Assembly: GCF_014904705.1 (NCBI RefSeq)
Contig: NZ_JACZCQ010000006.1
Span: 558,001 to 622,000 of the forward strand
Direction: 5' to 3'
From: Nisaea sediminum
GTDB lineage: Bacteria > Pseudomonadota > Alphaproteobacteria > Thalassobaculales > Thalassobaculaceae
DNA length: 64,000 bases
The first letter of the stretch is position 1; every line of letters begins with the position of its first letter. The notes under the pieces were generated by a model, which saw only the letters and a list, made by a program, of their open reading frames with translations, made no database searches and was not told where the DNA came from. Made by a program: the position numbers and the translations under genes. This document shows positions 30,275 through 39,808 of the stretch, piece after piece.

Positions 30275-32539
30275 ATGGATGATGCGAAGCGCATGCTTGA
30301 GGCGGAGGCACTGGAATTCCATGCCTCGGGGCGTCCCGGCAAGCTGGAAGTCGCCGCCACCAAGAATCTGACCACCCAGCGCGAGCTCGCCCTCGCCTAT
30401 TCGCCCGGCGTCGCCTATCCCTGCCTCGCCATCGAGAAGGACGAGAGCAAGGCCTACGAATATACCGCCAAAGGCAATATCGTCGCGGTGATCTCGAACG
30501 GCACCGCCGTGCTCGGCCTCGGCGATATCGGCGCGCAAGCAGCCAAGCCGGTGATGGAGGGCAAGTCCGTCCTCTTCAAGCGCTTTGCCGATGTCGACGG
30601 CTTCGATCTCGAGGTCGATACTAAGGATGTCGACGAGTTCGTCAACTGCGTGCGCTTCCTCGGCAAGACCTATGGCGGGATCAATCTCGAGGACATCAAG
30701 GCGCCGGACTGCTTCATCATCGAGCAGCGCCTGAAGGAACTCATGGACATCCCGGTGTTCCATGACGACCAGCACGGCACCGCCATCATCACCTCCGCCG
30801 GCATGATCAACGCACTCGACCTGACCGGGCGCTCGCTGGAAACCGCAAAGATGGTGGTGAACGGCGCCGGCTCCGCCGCGATCGCCTGCGTCGAGCTGCT
30901 GAAGAGCATGGGCATGAAGGACGAGAACGTCATCATGTGCGACAGCAAGGGCGTGATCTATCAGGGCCGCGATGCGGGCATGAACCAGTGGAAATCCAAA
31001 CACGCCGTCGACACGCCGCTGCGAACCCTCGCGGAAGCGGTCGAGGGCGCGGATATTTTCTGCGGTCTCTCCGCCAAGGGTGCGATGACGCAGGACATGG
31101 TGAAGTCCATGGCCGCCCGGCCGATCATCTTCGCCATGGCCAATCCGGACCCGGAAATCACCCCGGAAGACGTCGCTGCGGTGCGCCCGGACGCGATCGT
31201 CGCCACCGGCCGGTCGGACTATCCGAACCAGGTGAACAATGTTCTGGGCTTCCCCTACATCTTCCGCGGCGCGCTGGACGTCCGGGCGAGCGAGATCAAT
31301 GACGCGATGAAGATCGCGGCCGCCAACGCGCTGGCGGAACTGGCCCGCGAGGACGTGCCGGACGAGGTCGGCAAGGCCTACGGCAAGACCCTGCATTACG
31401 GCGAGGGCTACCTCATTCCGGCGCCGTTCGATCCGCGCCTGATCGTGAGGGTCTCCTCGGCCGTCGCCCAGGCGGCGATGGATACCGGCGTCGCCCGCAA
31501 GCCGATCAAGGACATGAACGCCTACAGGGCCCAGCTCGGCGCCCGGCTGGACCCGACCTCCTCCAGCCTGCAGGTCATCTTCGACCGGATCCGCGCCAAC
31601 CCGCGCCGGGTCGTCTTCGCCGAGGGCGAGGAGGAGCGGGTGATCCGGGCCGCCGTCGCCTTCCGCAACGGCGGCTACGGCACGCCGGTGCTGATCGGCC
31701 GGGAGGAAGTGATCAAGGAGCAGGTCGCACGGCTCGGCGTGAAGGGCGCCGAGACCCTCGAGGTCCACAATGCCCGGCTTTCCGAGCACAACGCGGCCTA
31801 CACCGAAATGCTCTACAAGCGCCTGCAGCGGAAGGGCCATATCCACCGCGACTGCCAGCGCATGGTGAACCAGGACCGCAACGTCTTCGGAGCCTGCATG
31901 GTCGCCGCCGGCCATGCGGAGGCGATGGTCACCGGACTGACCCGCAATTTCGGCGTGACCCACGAATACGTCACCCGTGTGCTCGACCCGAAGCCGGGGC
32001 AGCGCGTGATGACCTATTCCATTGTGGTCGCGCGCGGCCGGACGATCTTCATCAGCGACACCAACGTCAACGAGCTGCCGAGCGCCGAGGAACTCGCGGA
32101 CATCGCGATCCAGACCGCCGAGCACGCCCGCGCCTTCGGCCACACCCCGCGGGTCGCGCTGCTCTCCTTCTCCAATTTCGGCTATCCGCCGCGCGAGAAG
32201 GCGGTTCGCATCCGGGACGCGGTCAAGGTGCTCGACGAGCGCGGGGTCGATTTCGAATATGACGGCGAAATGTCCGCAGACATTGCGCTCGACCACGATC
32301 TGATGAAGCGGAACTACCCGTTCTGCCGCCTCACCGGACCGGCCAACGTGCTGGTCATGCCGGCGCTGCATTCGGCCAACATCACCTACAAGATGCTGCA
32401 GGCCCTCGGCGGCGCGGCGATCATCGGTCCGATGCTGGTCGGCCTGGAGAAGCCTGTTCAGATCGTGCAGATGAGCGCCACCGTAACCGATCTGGTGAAC
32501 GCGGCGGCGATCGCCGCACATGACGCCCTGACCGACTAG
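30275..32539 (+). CDS. maeB: NADP-dependent malic enzyme with phosphotransacetylase-like domain
   Basis: Oxidative decarboxylation of malate to pyruvate with NADPH formation. 754 residues: malic N-domain ([19 protein letters not shown], and [19 protein letters not shown]), NAD(P)-binding domain ([20 protein letters not shown]), then from about residue 430 a phosphate acetyl/butyryltransferase-like domain ([20 protein letters not shown] to the end), the usual long MaeB architecture. In this class the C-terminal domain mediates oligomerisation and acetyl-CoA regulation. GGGAGAG precedes the ATG. A stand-alone transcription unit, probably ending at the hairpin at 32561-32605. Confidence 0.96.
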   Translation: MDDAKRMLEAEALEFHASGRPGKLEVAATKNLTTQRELALAYSPGVAYPCLAIEKDESKAYEYTAKGNIVAVISNGTAVLGLGDIGAQAAKPVMEGKSVLFKRFADVDGFDLEVDTKDVDEFVNCVRFLGKTYGGINLEDIKAPDCFIIEQRLKELMDIPVFHDDQHGTAIITSAGMINALDLTGRSLETAKMVVNGAGSAAIACVELLKSMGMKDENVIMCDSKGVIYQGRDAGMNQWKSKHAVDTPLRTLAEAVEGADIFCGLSAKGAMTQDMVKSMAARPIIFAMANPDPEITPEDVAAVRPDAIVATGRSDYPNQVNNVLGFPYIFRGALDVRASEINDAMKIAAANALAELAREDVPDEVGKAYGKTLHYGEGYLIPAPFDPRLIVRVSSAVAQAAMDTGVARKPIKDMNAYRAQLGARLDPTSSSLQVIFDRIRANPRRVVFAEGEEERVIRAAVAFRNGGYGTPVLIGREEVIKEQVARLGVKGAETLEVHNARLSEHNAAYTEMLYKRLQRKGHIHRDCQRMVNQDRNVFGACMVAAGHAEAMVTGLTRNFGVTHEYVTRVLDPKPGQRVMTYSIVVARGRTIFISDTNVNELPSAEELADIAIQTAEHARAFGHTPRVALLSFSNFGYPPREKAVRIRDAVKVLDERGVDFEYDGEMSADIALDHDLMKRNYPFCRLTGPANVLVMPALHSANITYKMLQALGGAAIIGPMLVGLEKPVQIVQMSATVTDLVNAAAIAAHDALTD

Positions 32540-32560
32540 ACCGATCCGCGATTGGTCCGG

Positions 32561-32605
32561 ACGGCGCGTTTCCGGAAGCTGGGAGTGCGCCGTTCTTTCT
32601 GTATT
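32561..32605 (+). terminator. Possible terminator after maeB
   Basis: Arms ACGGCGC (32561-32567) and GCGCCGT (32587-32593) are perfect complements with a 19-base loop, followed by the T-rich TTCTTTCTGTATTTT. The loop is long and the T tract interrupted, so this is a moderate call. Confidence 0.5.
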
Positions 32606-32739
32606 TTGTCGGTTTTTCGGCTCCCGGATGTGTTTTACGGACGGTATGATAGAAATCGTCACACTCCAGGAGCTACAGATCCCGGTCATGTGAGCCGCCG
32701 AGCCCCGGCCCCGAGAAACCGTCCATAGACCGAAAGACC

Positions 32740-34236
32740 ATGAGCGAACAGCCGAGCGATACGCAGTCCGGTACGACGAACGACCTTCCCGTCGCGCTAC
32801 CGGTCTGGGACGTGTTCCGCGGCGGCCTCGTCGTGTCGCTGCCGGCGGCGATCGCGCTGGGTGCCATCGCGGCGCTCGATGCGGTCGAGCCGCTCCACGC
32901 GGCCGGTGCGTGGTGTCTGTCCCTTCTGATCGCCATGGCGATCGTGCGCCGGCATTACAGCCTGCTCGACGCCGTCAAGCGGCACATCCAGCGCCGCGCC
33001 GGATCGAACGCGCCGGAAAGGGCCTCTAAAGCGGGCGACGTACTCTCGAACATCGCCGAGGGGATCGGAGAGACCGCGGAGCTGGCTTCGGCGCTGACCC
33101 GGCTCTTCCGCGCGATCGCCGACCGCCGCAACCAGCTTCAGGCACTGAACGAGCGACATGTCTCGATCATCGACAATATTCCCGATCCCCTTCTCTTCCT
33201 CAATCAGAAGGGCAGGGTGCAGAGCATGAACAGAGCGGCGCGCGAGCAGTTCGGTGGCCGCATCATGGGCCGCGAACTGTCCCAGGTGGCCCGCGACCCG
33301 GCCTTGCTCGAGGCCGGCAACGCCGTGCTGGCGCATGGCGGCTTCCGAACCGTGGAGATTTCCCTCTCTGATCCGGTGATCCGGGTCTTCAATGTCCGCA
33401 TCGAGGCGCTTCCCGGCGAAGAGGAGGAGCAGCGCTCGGCCCTGGTGATCTTCCGCGACCTGACCGAGATCCGGCGGATCGAGAGCATGCGCGTGGATTT
33501 CGTCGCCAATGTCAGCCACGAACTGCGCACACCGCTCGCCACGCTGCACGGCTTCATCGAAACCCTGCGCGGCCCGGCACGGGACGATCTCGAGGCACAT
33601 GAGCGATTTCTCGAGATCATGGACCAGCAGACGAGCCGCATGACCCGTCTGGTCACGGATCTGCTGTCGCTCTCGCGCATCGAGGCGGCGGAACACACCG
33701 CTCCGGACCAGGAAGTGGCGCTGCGCCCGCTGGTCGAACATATCGCGGCGGCGACAGAGTTGAGCGCGGCCCGGCGCGGCATCCGCATAGCGCTGGATAT
33801 CGACCAGGAGCTGCCGCCGCTCATCGCCAACAGCGACGAGATTTCCCAGGTTCTGCAGAATCTGGTCGAGAATGCGATCAAATACGGCCGCGAACAGAGC
33901 ACGGTCACGGTTCGCGCCACTGTCGCCACCGACCTCCCCGCCTCGGTGTCGCTACAGGCCGAGGATATCGTCGCCATCAGCGTCATCGATCAGGGAGACG
34001 GTATTCCGCGCGAGCACATTCCACGCCTGACCGAACGCTTCTACCGCGTGGACACCGCCCGGTCGCGCGAAATGGGCGGCACCGGACTCGGTCTTGCCAT
34101 CGTCAAGCATATCGTCAGCCGCCACCGGGGAGCGCTGACGATCGACAGCAAGGTCGGAAAAGGCAGCACTTTCACGGTCTTCCTTCCGTGCAGGGCGCCC
34201 GGCGTCATGAAACCGAAACATTTGGCCGCCGGCTGA
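32740..34236 (+). CDS. phoR: Phosphate regulon sensor histidine kinase PhoR
   Basis: Inner-membrane kinase that phosphorylates PhoB under phosphate limitation. 498 residues: two hydrophobic segments near the N-terminus (VVSLPAAIALGAIAALDAV and AAGAWCLSLLIAMAIV) with almost no periplasmic loop, a PAS domain (ERHVSIIDNIPDPLLFLNQKGRV), the HisKA box FVANVSHELRTPLATLHGFI with the phospho-His, and HATPase motifs NLVENAIKYG, DQGDGIPREH and GGTGLGLAIVKHI. The lack of a sensing loop fits PhoR, which takes its signal from the Pst/PhoU complex encoded downstream. First gene of phoR-pstSCAB-phoU-phoB. Confidence 0.95.
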   Translation: MSEQPSDTQSGTTNDLPVALPVWDVFRGGLVVSLPAAIALGAIAALDAVEPLHAAGAWCLSLLIAMAIVRRHYSLLDAVKRHIQRRAGSNAPERASKAGDVLSNIAEGIGETAELASALTRLFRAIADRRNQLQALNERHVSIIDNIPDPLLFLNQKGRVQSMNRAAREQFGGRIMGRELSQVARDPALLEAGNAVLAHGGFRTVEISLSDPVIRVFNVRIEALPGEEEEQRSALVIFRDLTEIRRIESMRVDFVANVSHELRTPLATLHGFIETLRGPARDDLEAHERFLEIMDQQTSRMTRLVTDLLSLSRIEAAEHTAPDQEVALRPLVEHIAAATELSAARRGIRIALDIDQELPPLIANSDEISQVLQNLVENAIKYGREQSTVTVRATVATDLPASVSLQAEDIVAISVIDQGDGIPREHIPRLTERFYRVDTARSREMGGTGLGLAIVKHIVSRHRGALTIDSKVGKGSTFTVFLPCRAPGVMKPKHLAAG

Positions 34237-34297
34237 AACAAAAGCTTCACATTTTCGTAGTAATACGGTCTCCGGACCAGCGTAGGAACGGGGCGTT

Positions 34298-34316
34298 CTG
34301 ACATACACGGTGTCAG
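34298..34316. repeat. Inverted repeat upstream of pstS
   Basis: Perfect arms CTGACA and TGTCAG around a 7-base centre, 40 bases before the pstS start. The halves recall PhoB half-sites but are inverted rather than direct and have the wrong spacing, so I do not call it a Pho box; it could be a different operator or a hairpin in the phoR-pstS message. Confidence 0.4.
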
Positions 34317-34355
34317 GTACGTCCGATCACACTCCTATGTCCCGGAGGCAAAATC

Positions 34356-35396
34356 GTGCTTAGGAATTCTCTTCTGAAGGCAATCCCGCTCGCCCTTGCC
34401 GGCGTTGTCGCCATTGCCGCGGCCGCGGAAGCCCGCGACCAGATCCGCATCGTCGGGTCCTCCACCGTTTTCCCGTTCTCCACGTCGGTTGCTGAAACCT
34501 TCGGCAAGACCAGCGGCTTCAAGACGCCGGTCGTCGAAAGCACCGGTTCCGGCGGCGGCCTGAAGCTGTTCTGCGCCGGCGTCGGCGTGCAGCATCCGGA
34601 CATCACCAACGCGTCCCGCCGGATCAAGAAGTCCGAAGTCGAGACCTGCGCCAAGAACGGCGTTACCGACGTTGTCGAGGTCAAGATCGGCTTCGACGGC
34701 ATCGTCATCGGCAATGCGAAAGACGGCGCCACGTTCAACGTGACCAAGCAGCAGCTCTTCCTGGCCCTCGCCGCTGAAGTTCCGGTCGACGGCAAGATCG
34801 TCAAGAACCCGTACAACAAGTGGTCCGACATCGATAAGTCCCTGCCGGATCAGGAAATCGAAGTGCTCGGCCCGCCGCCGACCTCCGGTACCCGCGACGC
34901 CTTCGTCGAACTCGCGATGCGCCCGGGCGCCAAGTCCTTCAAGATGCTGGCCGACATGCGCAAGGCCGACAAGAAGGCGTTCCGCAAGATTTCCGACTCC
35001 ATGCGGGAAGACGGCAAGTTCATCGAAGCCGGTGAGAACGACAACCTGATCGTCCAGAAGCTGCAGGCCAATCCGGTTGCCATGGGCATCTTCGGCTTCA
35101 GCTTCCTCGACCAGAACAGCGACAAGATCAAAGGCGCTTCGGTTGCCGGCGTGCAGCCGACCTTCGACAACATCGCTGCCGGCGAATACGGCATCTCCCG
35201 CTCGCTGTACTTCTACGTGAAGTCGGCCCACATCGGTGTGGTTCCGGGCATCGAGGAATATGTTGCCGAATTCACCTCCGAGAAGGCCATCGGCGACGAA
35301 GGATACCTGACCGACAAGGGTCTGATCCCGCTGCCGCAGGCCGACCGCGAGAAATATCGCGCCGCGGCCGCGAACAAGACCAACCTGACCATGTAA
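34356..35396 (+). CDS. pstS: Phosphate-binding periplasmic protein PstS
   Basis: Periplasmic receptor of the high-affinity phosphate ABC importer. 346 residues, starting at a GTG with GGAGG seven bases upstream. A Sec signal peptide (LLKAIPLALAGVVAIAAAAEA) probably ends at AEA. Phosphate-binding segments: RIVGSSTVFPFSTSVAETF, ESTGSGGGLKLFCAGVG and SGTRDAFVEL. Codon use is cleaner and more biased than in its neighbours, as expected of a highly expressed protein. A strong hairpin pair lies between it and pstC. Confidence 0.96.
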   Translation: MLRNSLLKAIPLALAGVVAIAAAAEARDQIRIVGSSTVFPFSTSVAETFGKTSGFKTPVVESTGSGGGLKLFCAGVGVQHPDITNASRRIKKSEVETCAKNGVTDVVEVKIGFDGIVIGNAKDGATFNVTKQQLFLALAAEVPVDGKIVKNPYNKWSDIDKSLPDQEIEVLGPPPTSGTRDAFVELAMRPGAKSFKMLADMRKADKKAFRKISDSMREDGKFIEAGENDNLIVQKLQANPVAMGIFGFSFLDQNSDKIKGASVAGVQPTFDNIAAGEYGISRSLYFYVKSAHIGVVPGIEEYVAEFTSEKAIGDEGYLTDKGLIPLPQADREKYRAAAANKTNLTM

Positions 35397-35405
35397 TCAG
35401 GTCTC

Positions 35406-35431
35406 GGGAGAGGCGGTTTGCCGCCTCTCCC
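35406..35431 (+). terminator. Strong hairpin after pstS (attenuator/stabiliser)
   Basis: Perfect 11-base stem GGGAGAGGCGG (35406-35416) / CCGCCTCTCCC (35421-35431) with a TTTG loop, ten bases after the pstS stop, followed by CTGTCTTTAT rather than a long T run. Likely a partial terminator or 3' stabiliser that lets pstS be expressed above pstCAB. Confidence 0.7.
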
Positions 35432-35473
35432 CTGTCTTTATGGACCCGCATGGCGCCGGATCCATAAAGACAG
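35432..35473 (+). repeat. Second hairpin in the pstS-pstC gap
   Basis: Perfect 13-base arms CTGTCTTTATGGA (35432-35444) and TCCATAAAGACAG (35461-35473), loop of 16 bases in which CCG/CGG can add three pairs after a mismatch. It begins on the base following the first hairpin, so the two stems stack in tandem. It ends 63 bases before pstC. Confidence 0.7.
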
Positions 35474-35536
35474 CGCCATTTACGGCCCCGGACCGGTATC
35501 GGGGTCAAGTGAAGCACTCTCCGCCGGCGGGGCACA

Positions 35537-36919
35537 ATGAACAGCTTTTTCCTTCTTCTCGTCGTCATCGGGCTCTCGGTGGCGGGCTATGCCGCCGGAC
35601 GGGCCCGCTCCGTCCTCGCCGCTTCGGGCGATGTCCGCATCCTGCACTCCCTGCCGAGCTATTACGGCATGTTCGTCGCCCTCGGCTGCGGCCTGCCGGC
35701 GATCCTGCTCCTGGCGCTCTGGCTGATCATCCAGCCGCAGATCGTCGAGCACATGGTGATGGCCGGCCTCGATCCCTCGATCATGCCGCAGAACGCGGAC
35801 GAGTATTCGCTGATGCTGACCGATATCCGCAATCTGGCCAGCGGCAACGCCGTCAGCCGGGAAGCGAGCCCGGCGATCATGGCCGCGATGGAACGTTACA
35901 AGTCGCTGCAGAATATCGGTTTCTGGGGCATGGGCGCCGGTGTTGTCTGCGTCGCCATGCTGGGTCTCGTCTGGGCCCGCTCCCAGGTAAGCCGCAATTT
36001 CCGGGCCCGGAATGCCGTGGAAGGCATCATCCGGGTTCTTCTGATCATCTGCTCGATGATCGCGATCCTGACGACCGTCGGCATCGTGCTGTCGCTGATC
36101 TTCGAGAGTCTCCGCTTCTTCGCCCGGGTCCCGTTCTTCGACTTCCTGTTCGGGATCCACTGGAGCCCGCAGACCGCGATCCGCGCCGAACAAGTCGGCG
36201 CCTCCGGCAGCTTCGGCGCCGTCCCGCTCTTTGCCGGCACCATGCTGATCACCCTGATCGCCATGCTGGTCGCCGGTCCGATCGGCCTGCTCTCGGCGAT
36301 CTACATGGCGGAATATGCCAACCCGAAATTCCGCGCCGTCGCCAAGCCGATGCTGGAAATCCTCGCCGGCATCCCGACCGTGGTTTACGGCTTCTTCGCC
36401 GCGCTCACCGTCGCCCCGCTGATCCGCGGCTGGGGCGAGAGCATCGGACTCGATGTCGCCTCGGAAAGTGCGCTCGCGGCGGGCGTGGTCATGGGTATCA
36501 TGATCATCCCCTTCGTCTCGTCGCTCTCCGACGACGTGATCAATTCGGTCCCGCAATCCCTGCGCGACGGCTCCTACGGGCTCGGCGCGACCAAGTCCGA
36601 GACGATCCGCCACGTGATCATCCCGGCCGCCCTGCCGGGTATCGTCGGCGCCTTTCTGCTCGCGGTTTCGCGGGCAATCGGCGAGACCATGATCGTCGTC
36701 ATGGCCGCCGGCCTCGCCGCCAATCTGACGGCCAACCCGCTGGAAGCGGTCACCACGGTCACGGTGCAGATCGTCACTCTGTTGGTCGGCGACCAGGAAT
36801 TCGACTCCGCCAAGACCCTCGCGGCCTTCGCCCTCGGTCTGGTGCTGTTCTTCGTCACCCTCGGCCTGAATGTGATCGCCCTCCGGGTGGTCCGGAAGTA
36901 TCGGGAAAAATATGACTGA
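35537..36919 (+). CDS. pstC: Phosphate ABC transporter permease PstC (long form)
   Basis: Membrane subunit of the Pst importer. 460 residues, about 150 more than E. coli PstC. The extra N-terminal part has two hydrophobic segments (FFLLLVVIGLSVAGYAAG and FVALGCGLPAILLLALWLII) and a soluble region (about residues 75-125), as found in many alphaproteobacteria. The permease core (from about residue 170) contains the coupling loop with LGATKSETIRHVIIPAALPGIVGAF and AIGETMIVVMAAG. GGCGGGG precedes the ATG. Overlaps pstA by eight bases. Confidence 0.95.
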   Translation: MNSFFLLLVVIGLSVAGYAAGRARSVLAASGDVRILHSLPSYYGMFVALGCGLPAILLLALWLIIQPQIVEHMVMAGLDPSIMPQNADEYSLMLTDIRNLASGNAVSREASPAIMAAMERYKSLQNIGFWGMGAGVVCVAMLGLVWARSQVSRNFRARNAVEGIIRVLLIICSMIAILTTVGIVLSLIFESLRFFARVPFFDFLFGIHWSPQTAIRAEQVGASGSFGAVPLFAGTMLITLIAMLVAGPIGLLSAIYMAEYANPKFRAVAKPMLEILAGIPTVVYGFFAALTVAPLIRGWGESIGLDVASESALAAGVVMGIMIIPFVSSLSDDVINSVPQSLRDGSYGLGATKSETIRHVIIPAALPGIVGAFLLAVSRAIGETMIVVMAAGLAANLTANPLEAVTTVTVQIVTLLVGDQEFDSAKTLAAFALGLVLFFVTLGLNVIALRVVRKYREKYD

Positions 36920-38228
36920 CGCGATCATGAACTCGAAACCGGGTACCGCCGAGATCCGCCGGCCGACCGCGAGCGGCGAGCGCCTGAAGAAGCGCTACGC
37001 CGCCGAGCGGCGTTTCCGCCTGTACGGGCTGTGCAGCATTCTCGCCGCCGGCCTGATGCTGGTTTTCCTCGTCGGCAGCATTGCCGGCACCGGCTGGAGC
37101 GCGTTCCTGCAGACCTATGTGAAGCTCTCCATCACCTTCGATGCGGAATATCTCGATCCGGCAGGCACGGGCGATCCGGAGCAGCTTCAGAACGCCGACT
37201 ACGGCGCGCTGATGAAAAAGAACCTGCGCGACAACTTCCCCGAGGTGACCGGCCGGAGCGACAAGCGCAAGCTCTATAATTTCGTCTCACCGAATGCCGG
37301 TTACGTGCTCCGGAACATGGTCATCGCCGATCCGTCCCTTGCCGGAAGGACTCTCGATCTCTGGGTCAAGGCCTCCGACGATGTCGACATGCTGGCCAAG
37401 GGATATGTCGACCGCGGCGAGGCGGAGGGCAACCGCCGCGTCAGCGATACGGAGCTCGGCTGGTACGACAAGCTCGATGGCGCGGACCGCGTGGAGACCC
37501 GGTTCAACACCGATTTCTTCGTCAACGCGGACAGCCGCGAGCCGGAAGAGGCCGGGATCCTCGGTGCCGTGACCGGATCGGCCCTGACGCTGTTGATCAC
37601 ACTGCTGCTGTCCTTCCCTGTCGGTGTCATGGCCGCGGTCTATCTCGAGGAATTCGCGCCGAAGAACAACTGGACCGACCTGATCGAGGTGAACATCAAC
37701 AACCTCGCCGCGGTGCCGTCGATCGTCTTCGGCCTGCTCGGTCTCGCGATGTTCCTGAACTTCTTCGGCTTCCCGCGCTCCGCCCCGCTCGTCGGCGGCA
37801 TGGTGCTGGCGCTGATGACGCTGCCGACCATCATCATCGCGGCGCGCTCGGCCCTGAAGGCGGTGCCGCCCTCGATCCGCGAGGCCGCGCTCGGCCTTGG
37901 CGCCTCCCCGCTGCAGGTGGTCACCCATCATGTGCTGCCGCTGGCGATGCCGGGCATCCTGACTGGAACCATCATCGGCATGGCGCAGGCACTCGGCGAG
38001 ACCGCGCCGCTGCTGATGATCGGCATGATCGCCTTCATCGTCGACATTCCGGGCGGCTTCGCCGATCCCGCCACCGTGCTTCCGGTGCAGATCTATCTCT
38101 GGGCGGACAGTCCCGAACGCGCCTTCGTCGAACGCACTTCGGCCGCCATCATGGTGCTGCTGGCGTTCCTGATTTTCATGAATTTCGTCGCCGTCCTGCT
38201 CCGCAGGAAGTTCGAGCGGCGCTGGTAG
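36912..38228 (+). CDS. pstA: Phosphate ABC transporter permease PstA (long form)
   Basis: Partner permease of PstC. 438 residues. After one membrane segment ([18 protein letters not shown]) comes a roughly 150-residue extracytoplasmic insertion (from [18 protein letters not shown] to [12 protein letters not shown]), which corresponds to the DUF3333-type N-terminal region seen in alphaproteobacterial PstA. The core has [28 protein letters not shown] and [14 protein letters not shown]. Its start lies inside pstC, and pstB follows after seven bases. Confidence 0.95.
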   Translation: MTDAIMNSKPGTAEIRRPTASGERLKKRYAAERRFRLYGLCSILAAGLMLVFLVGSIAGTGWSAFLQTYVKLSITFDAEYLDPAGTGDPEQLQNADYGALMKKNLRDNFPEVTGRSDKRKLYNFVSPNAGYVLRNMVIADPSLAGRTLDLWVKASDDVDMLAKGYVDRGEAEGNRRVSDTELGWYDKLDGADRVETRFNTDFFVNADSREPEEAGILGAVTGSALTLLITLLLSFPVGVMAAVYLEEFAPKNNWTDLIEVNINNLAAVPSIVFGLLGLAMFLNFFGFPRSAPLVGGMVLALMTLPTIIIAARSALKAVPPSIREAALGLGASPLQVVTHHVLPLAMPGILTGTIIGMAQALGETAPLLMIGMIAFIVDIPGGFADPATVLPVQIYLWADSPERAFVERTSAAIMVLLAFLIFMNFVAVLLRRKFERRW

Positions 38229-38235
38229 GTTTCCG

Positions 38236-39045
38236 ATGAGCGAGAAAGCAAAGATGAGCAAGACGAGCGGTTCCTCGGCCTCCACCGCGACGCCGAAGAT
38301 GAAGGGCGACAAGGTCAAGGTCTTCTACGGCGAAAAGCAGGCGCTGATGGATGTCGATCTTGAGATCAAGCCGAACGAGGTGACGGCACTGATCGGTCCG
38401 TCCGGCTGCGGCAAGTCCACCTTCCTGCGCTGCCTCAACCGGATGAACGACGTCATCGACATCTGCCGGGTCGAAGGCAAGATCACCCTCGACGACGAGG
38501 ACATCTACAGCTCTGACCTCGATCCGGTGCAGCTTCGCGCCCGGGTCGGCATGGTGTTCCAGAAGCCGAACCCGTTCCCGAAATCGATCTATGACAACAT
38601 CGCCTACGGCCCGCGCATCCACGGCACGGCCGCGAGCAAGGCCGAGATCGACGAGATCGTCGAGACCAGCCTGACCAAGGCCGGCCTCTGGGAGGAGGTG
38701 AAGGACCGCCTGCTGGAACCCGGCACCGGTCTCTCCGGCGGACAGCAACAGCGGCTCTGCATCGCCCGCGCGATCGCGGTCAACCCGGAAGTGATCCTGA
38801 TGGACGAGCCCTGCTCGGCGCTCGATCCGATCGCGACGGCGAAGATCGAGGAGCTGATCGACGAGCTGCGCGAGAACTTCACCATCGTGATCGTCACTCA
38901 CTCCATGCAGCAGGCCGCCCGCGTCTCCCAGCGCACCGCCTTTTTCCATCTGGGCGAGCTGGTCGAGGTCGGCGATACCGAGCAGATCTTCACCAATCCG
39001 ACGGATTCCCGCACCCAGGGATACATCACCGGGCGGTTCGGCTGA
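38236..39045 (+). CDS. pstB: Phosphate ABC transporter ATPase PstB
   Basis: ATP-hydrolysing subunit of the Pst importer. 269 residues: Walker [15 protein letters not shown]-loop [17 protein letters not shown] (the PNPFP is typical of PstB), signature [17 protein letters not shown], Walker [14 protein letters not shown], switch His IVTHSM. The N-terminal 20 residues are Ser/Lys-rich and not conserved. Also the likely contact point through which transport status reaches PhoU and PhoR. Confidence 0.97.
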   Translation: MSEKAKMSKTSGSSASTATPKMKGDKVKVFYGEKQALMDVDLEIKPNEVTALIGPSGCGKSTFLRCLNRMNDVIDICRVEGKITLDDEDIYSSDLDPVQLRARVGMVFQKPNPFPKSIYDNIAYGPRIHGTAASKAEIDEIVETSLTKAGLWEEVKDRLLEPGTGLSGGQQQRLCIARAIAVNPEVILMDEPCSALDPIATAKIEELIDELRENFTIVIVTHSMQQAARVSQRTAFFHLGELVEVGDTEQIFTNPTDSRTQGYITGRFG

Positions 39046-39068
39046 TCCGGGCCATTGAGAGCACACAG

Positions 39069-39782
39069 ATGCCGATGAACGACCACATTGTCCGCTCCTT
39101 CGACGAGGATCTCGATACCCTGAAAGCCAAGATCGCCCAGATGGGTGGGTTGGTCGAAGCGCAGTGTGAGTCCGCAGTCCGCGCCGTGCATCGCCGCGAT
39201 CAGGCGCTGGCGCAGAAGGTGCGCGAAGCGGACGGCCGGATCGACGCGCTCGAGGCCGAGATCGAGGCGATGAGTCTCCGCCTGCTCGCGCTGCGCCAGC
39301 CGCTCGGCGGCGATCTTCGAACCGTCGTTGCCAGCCTCAAGATCGTCAGCGACCTGGAACGGATCGGCGACTATGCCGCCAATATCGGCAAGCGGGCGAT
39401 CGTGCTCAGCGGCCTGCCGGAAATTCCGCCGGCCAACGGCATCGTGCGGATCGGCAGCCTGGTGAAGTCGCTGATCAAGGACGTTCTGGACGCCTATGCC
39501 GATGACGATCTCGAGCTCGCCGTCGCCGCCTGGCACCGGGACGAGGACATCGACGAGCTCTATACCAGCCTGTTCCGCGAACTCCTGACCTACATGATGG
39601 AGGATCCGCGCAACATCACGGCATCGACTCACCTTCTCTTCATTGCCAAGAACCTGGAGCGGATGGGCGATCACGCGACCAACATCGCCGAGACCGTGCA
39701 CTTCCAGATCAAGGGAAAGAAAATGGAAGCGGATCGCCCGAAAGGCGAGGACGCCAGCTACGTCGTCGAAATGCCTGAGTAA
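39069..39782 (+). CDS. phoU: Phosphate signalling protein PhoU
   Basis: Negative regulator that links Pst activity to PhoR. 237 residues forming two PhoU three-helix repeats: LKAKIAQMGGLVEAQCESAVRAV with LRTVVASLKIVSDLERIGDYAANIGKR, then a second copy with STHLLFIAKNLERMGDHATNIAETV. The E/DxxRxxDH-like metal sites are present in both repeats (LERIGDYAANI and LERMGDHATNI). An ATG two codons later (39075) is an alternative start. 24 bases after pstB, 26 before phoB. Confidence 0.96.
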   Translation: MPMNDHIVRSFDEDLDTLKAKIAQMGGLVEAQCESAVRAVHRRDQALAQKVREADGRIDALEAEIEAMSLRLLALRQPLGGDLRTVVASLKIVSDLERIGDYAANIGKRAIVLSGLPEIPPANGIVRIGSLVKSLIKDVLDAYADDDLELAVAAWHRDEDIDELYTSLFRELLTYMMEDPRNITASTHLLFIAKNLERMGDHATNIAETVHFQIKGKKMEADRPKGEDASYVVEMPE

Positions 39783-39808
39783 GCGTTGAAATCGAGAGTA
39801 GAAGTCCG

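Noticed and set aside
30044-32689. Long open frame (881 codons) antisense to maeB
   Set aside because: It mirrors the maeB codons in a GC-rich genome, gives His/Asp/Arg/Gly-rich protein without domains, and maeB itself is unmistakable.
32540-32739. Pho box upstream of phoR
   Set aside because: No pair of CTGTCAT-like 7-mers at 11-base spacing; TATGAT at 32645 has no matching upstream element.
34240-34275. Pho box in the first part of the phoR-pstS gap
   Set aside because: CTTCACATTTTCGTAGTA has a vague 11-base rhythm but too few matches to the PhoB half-site.
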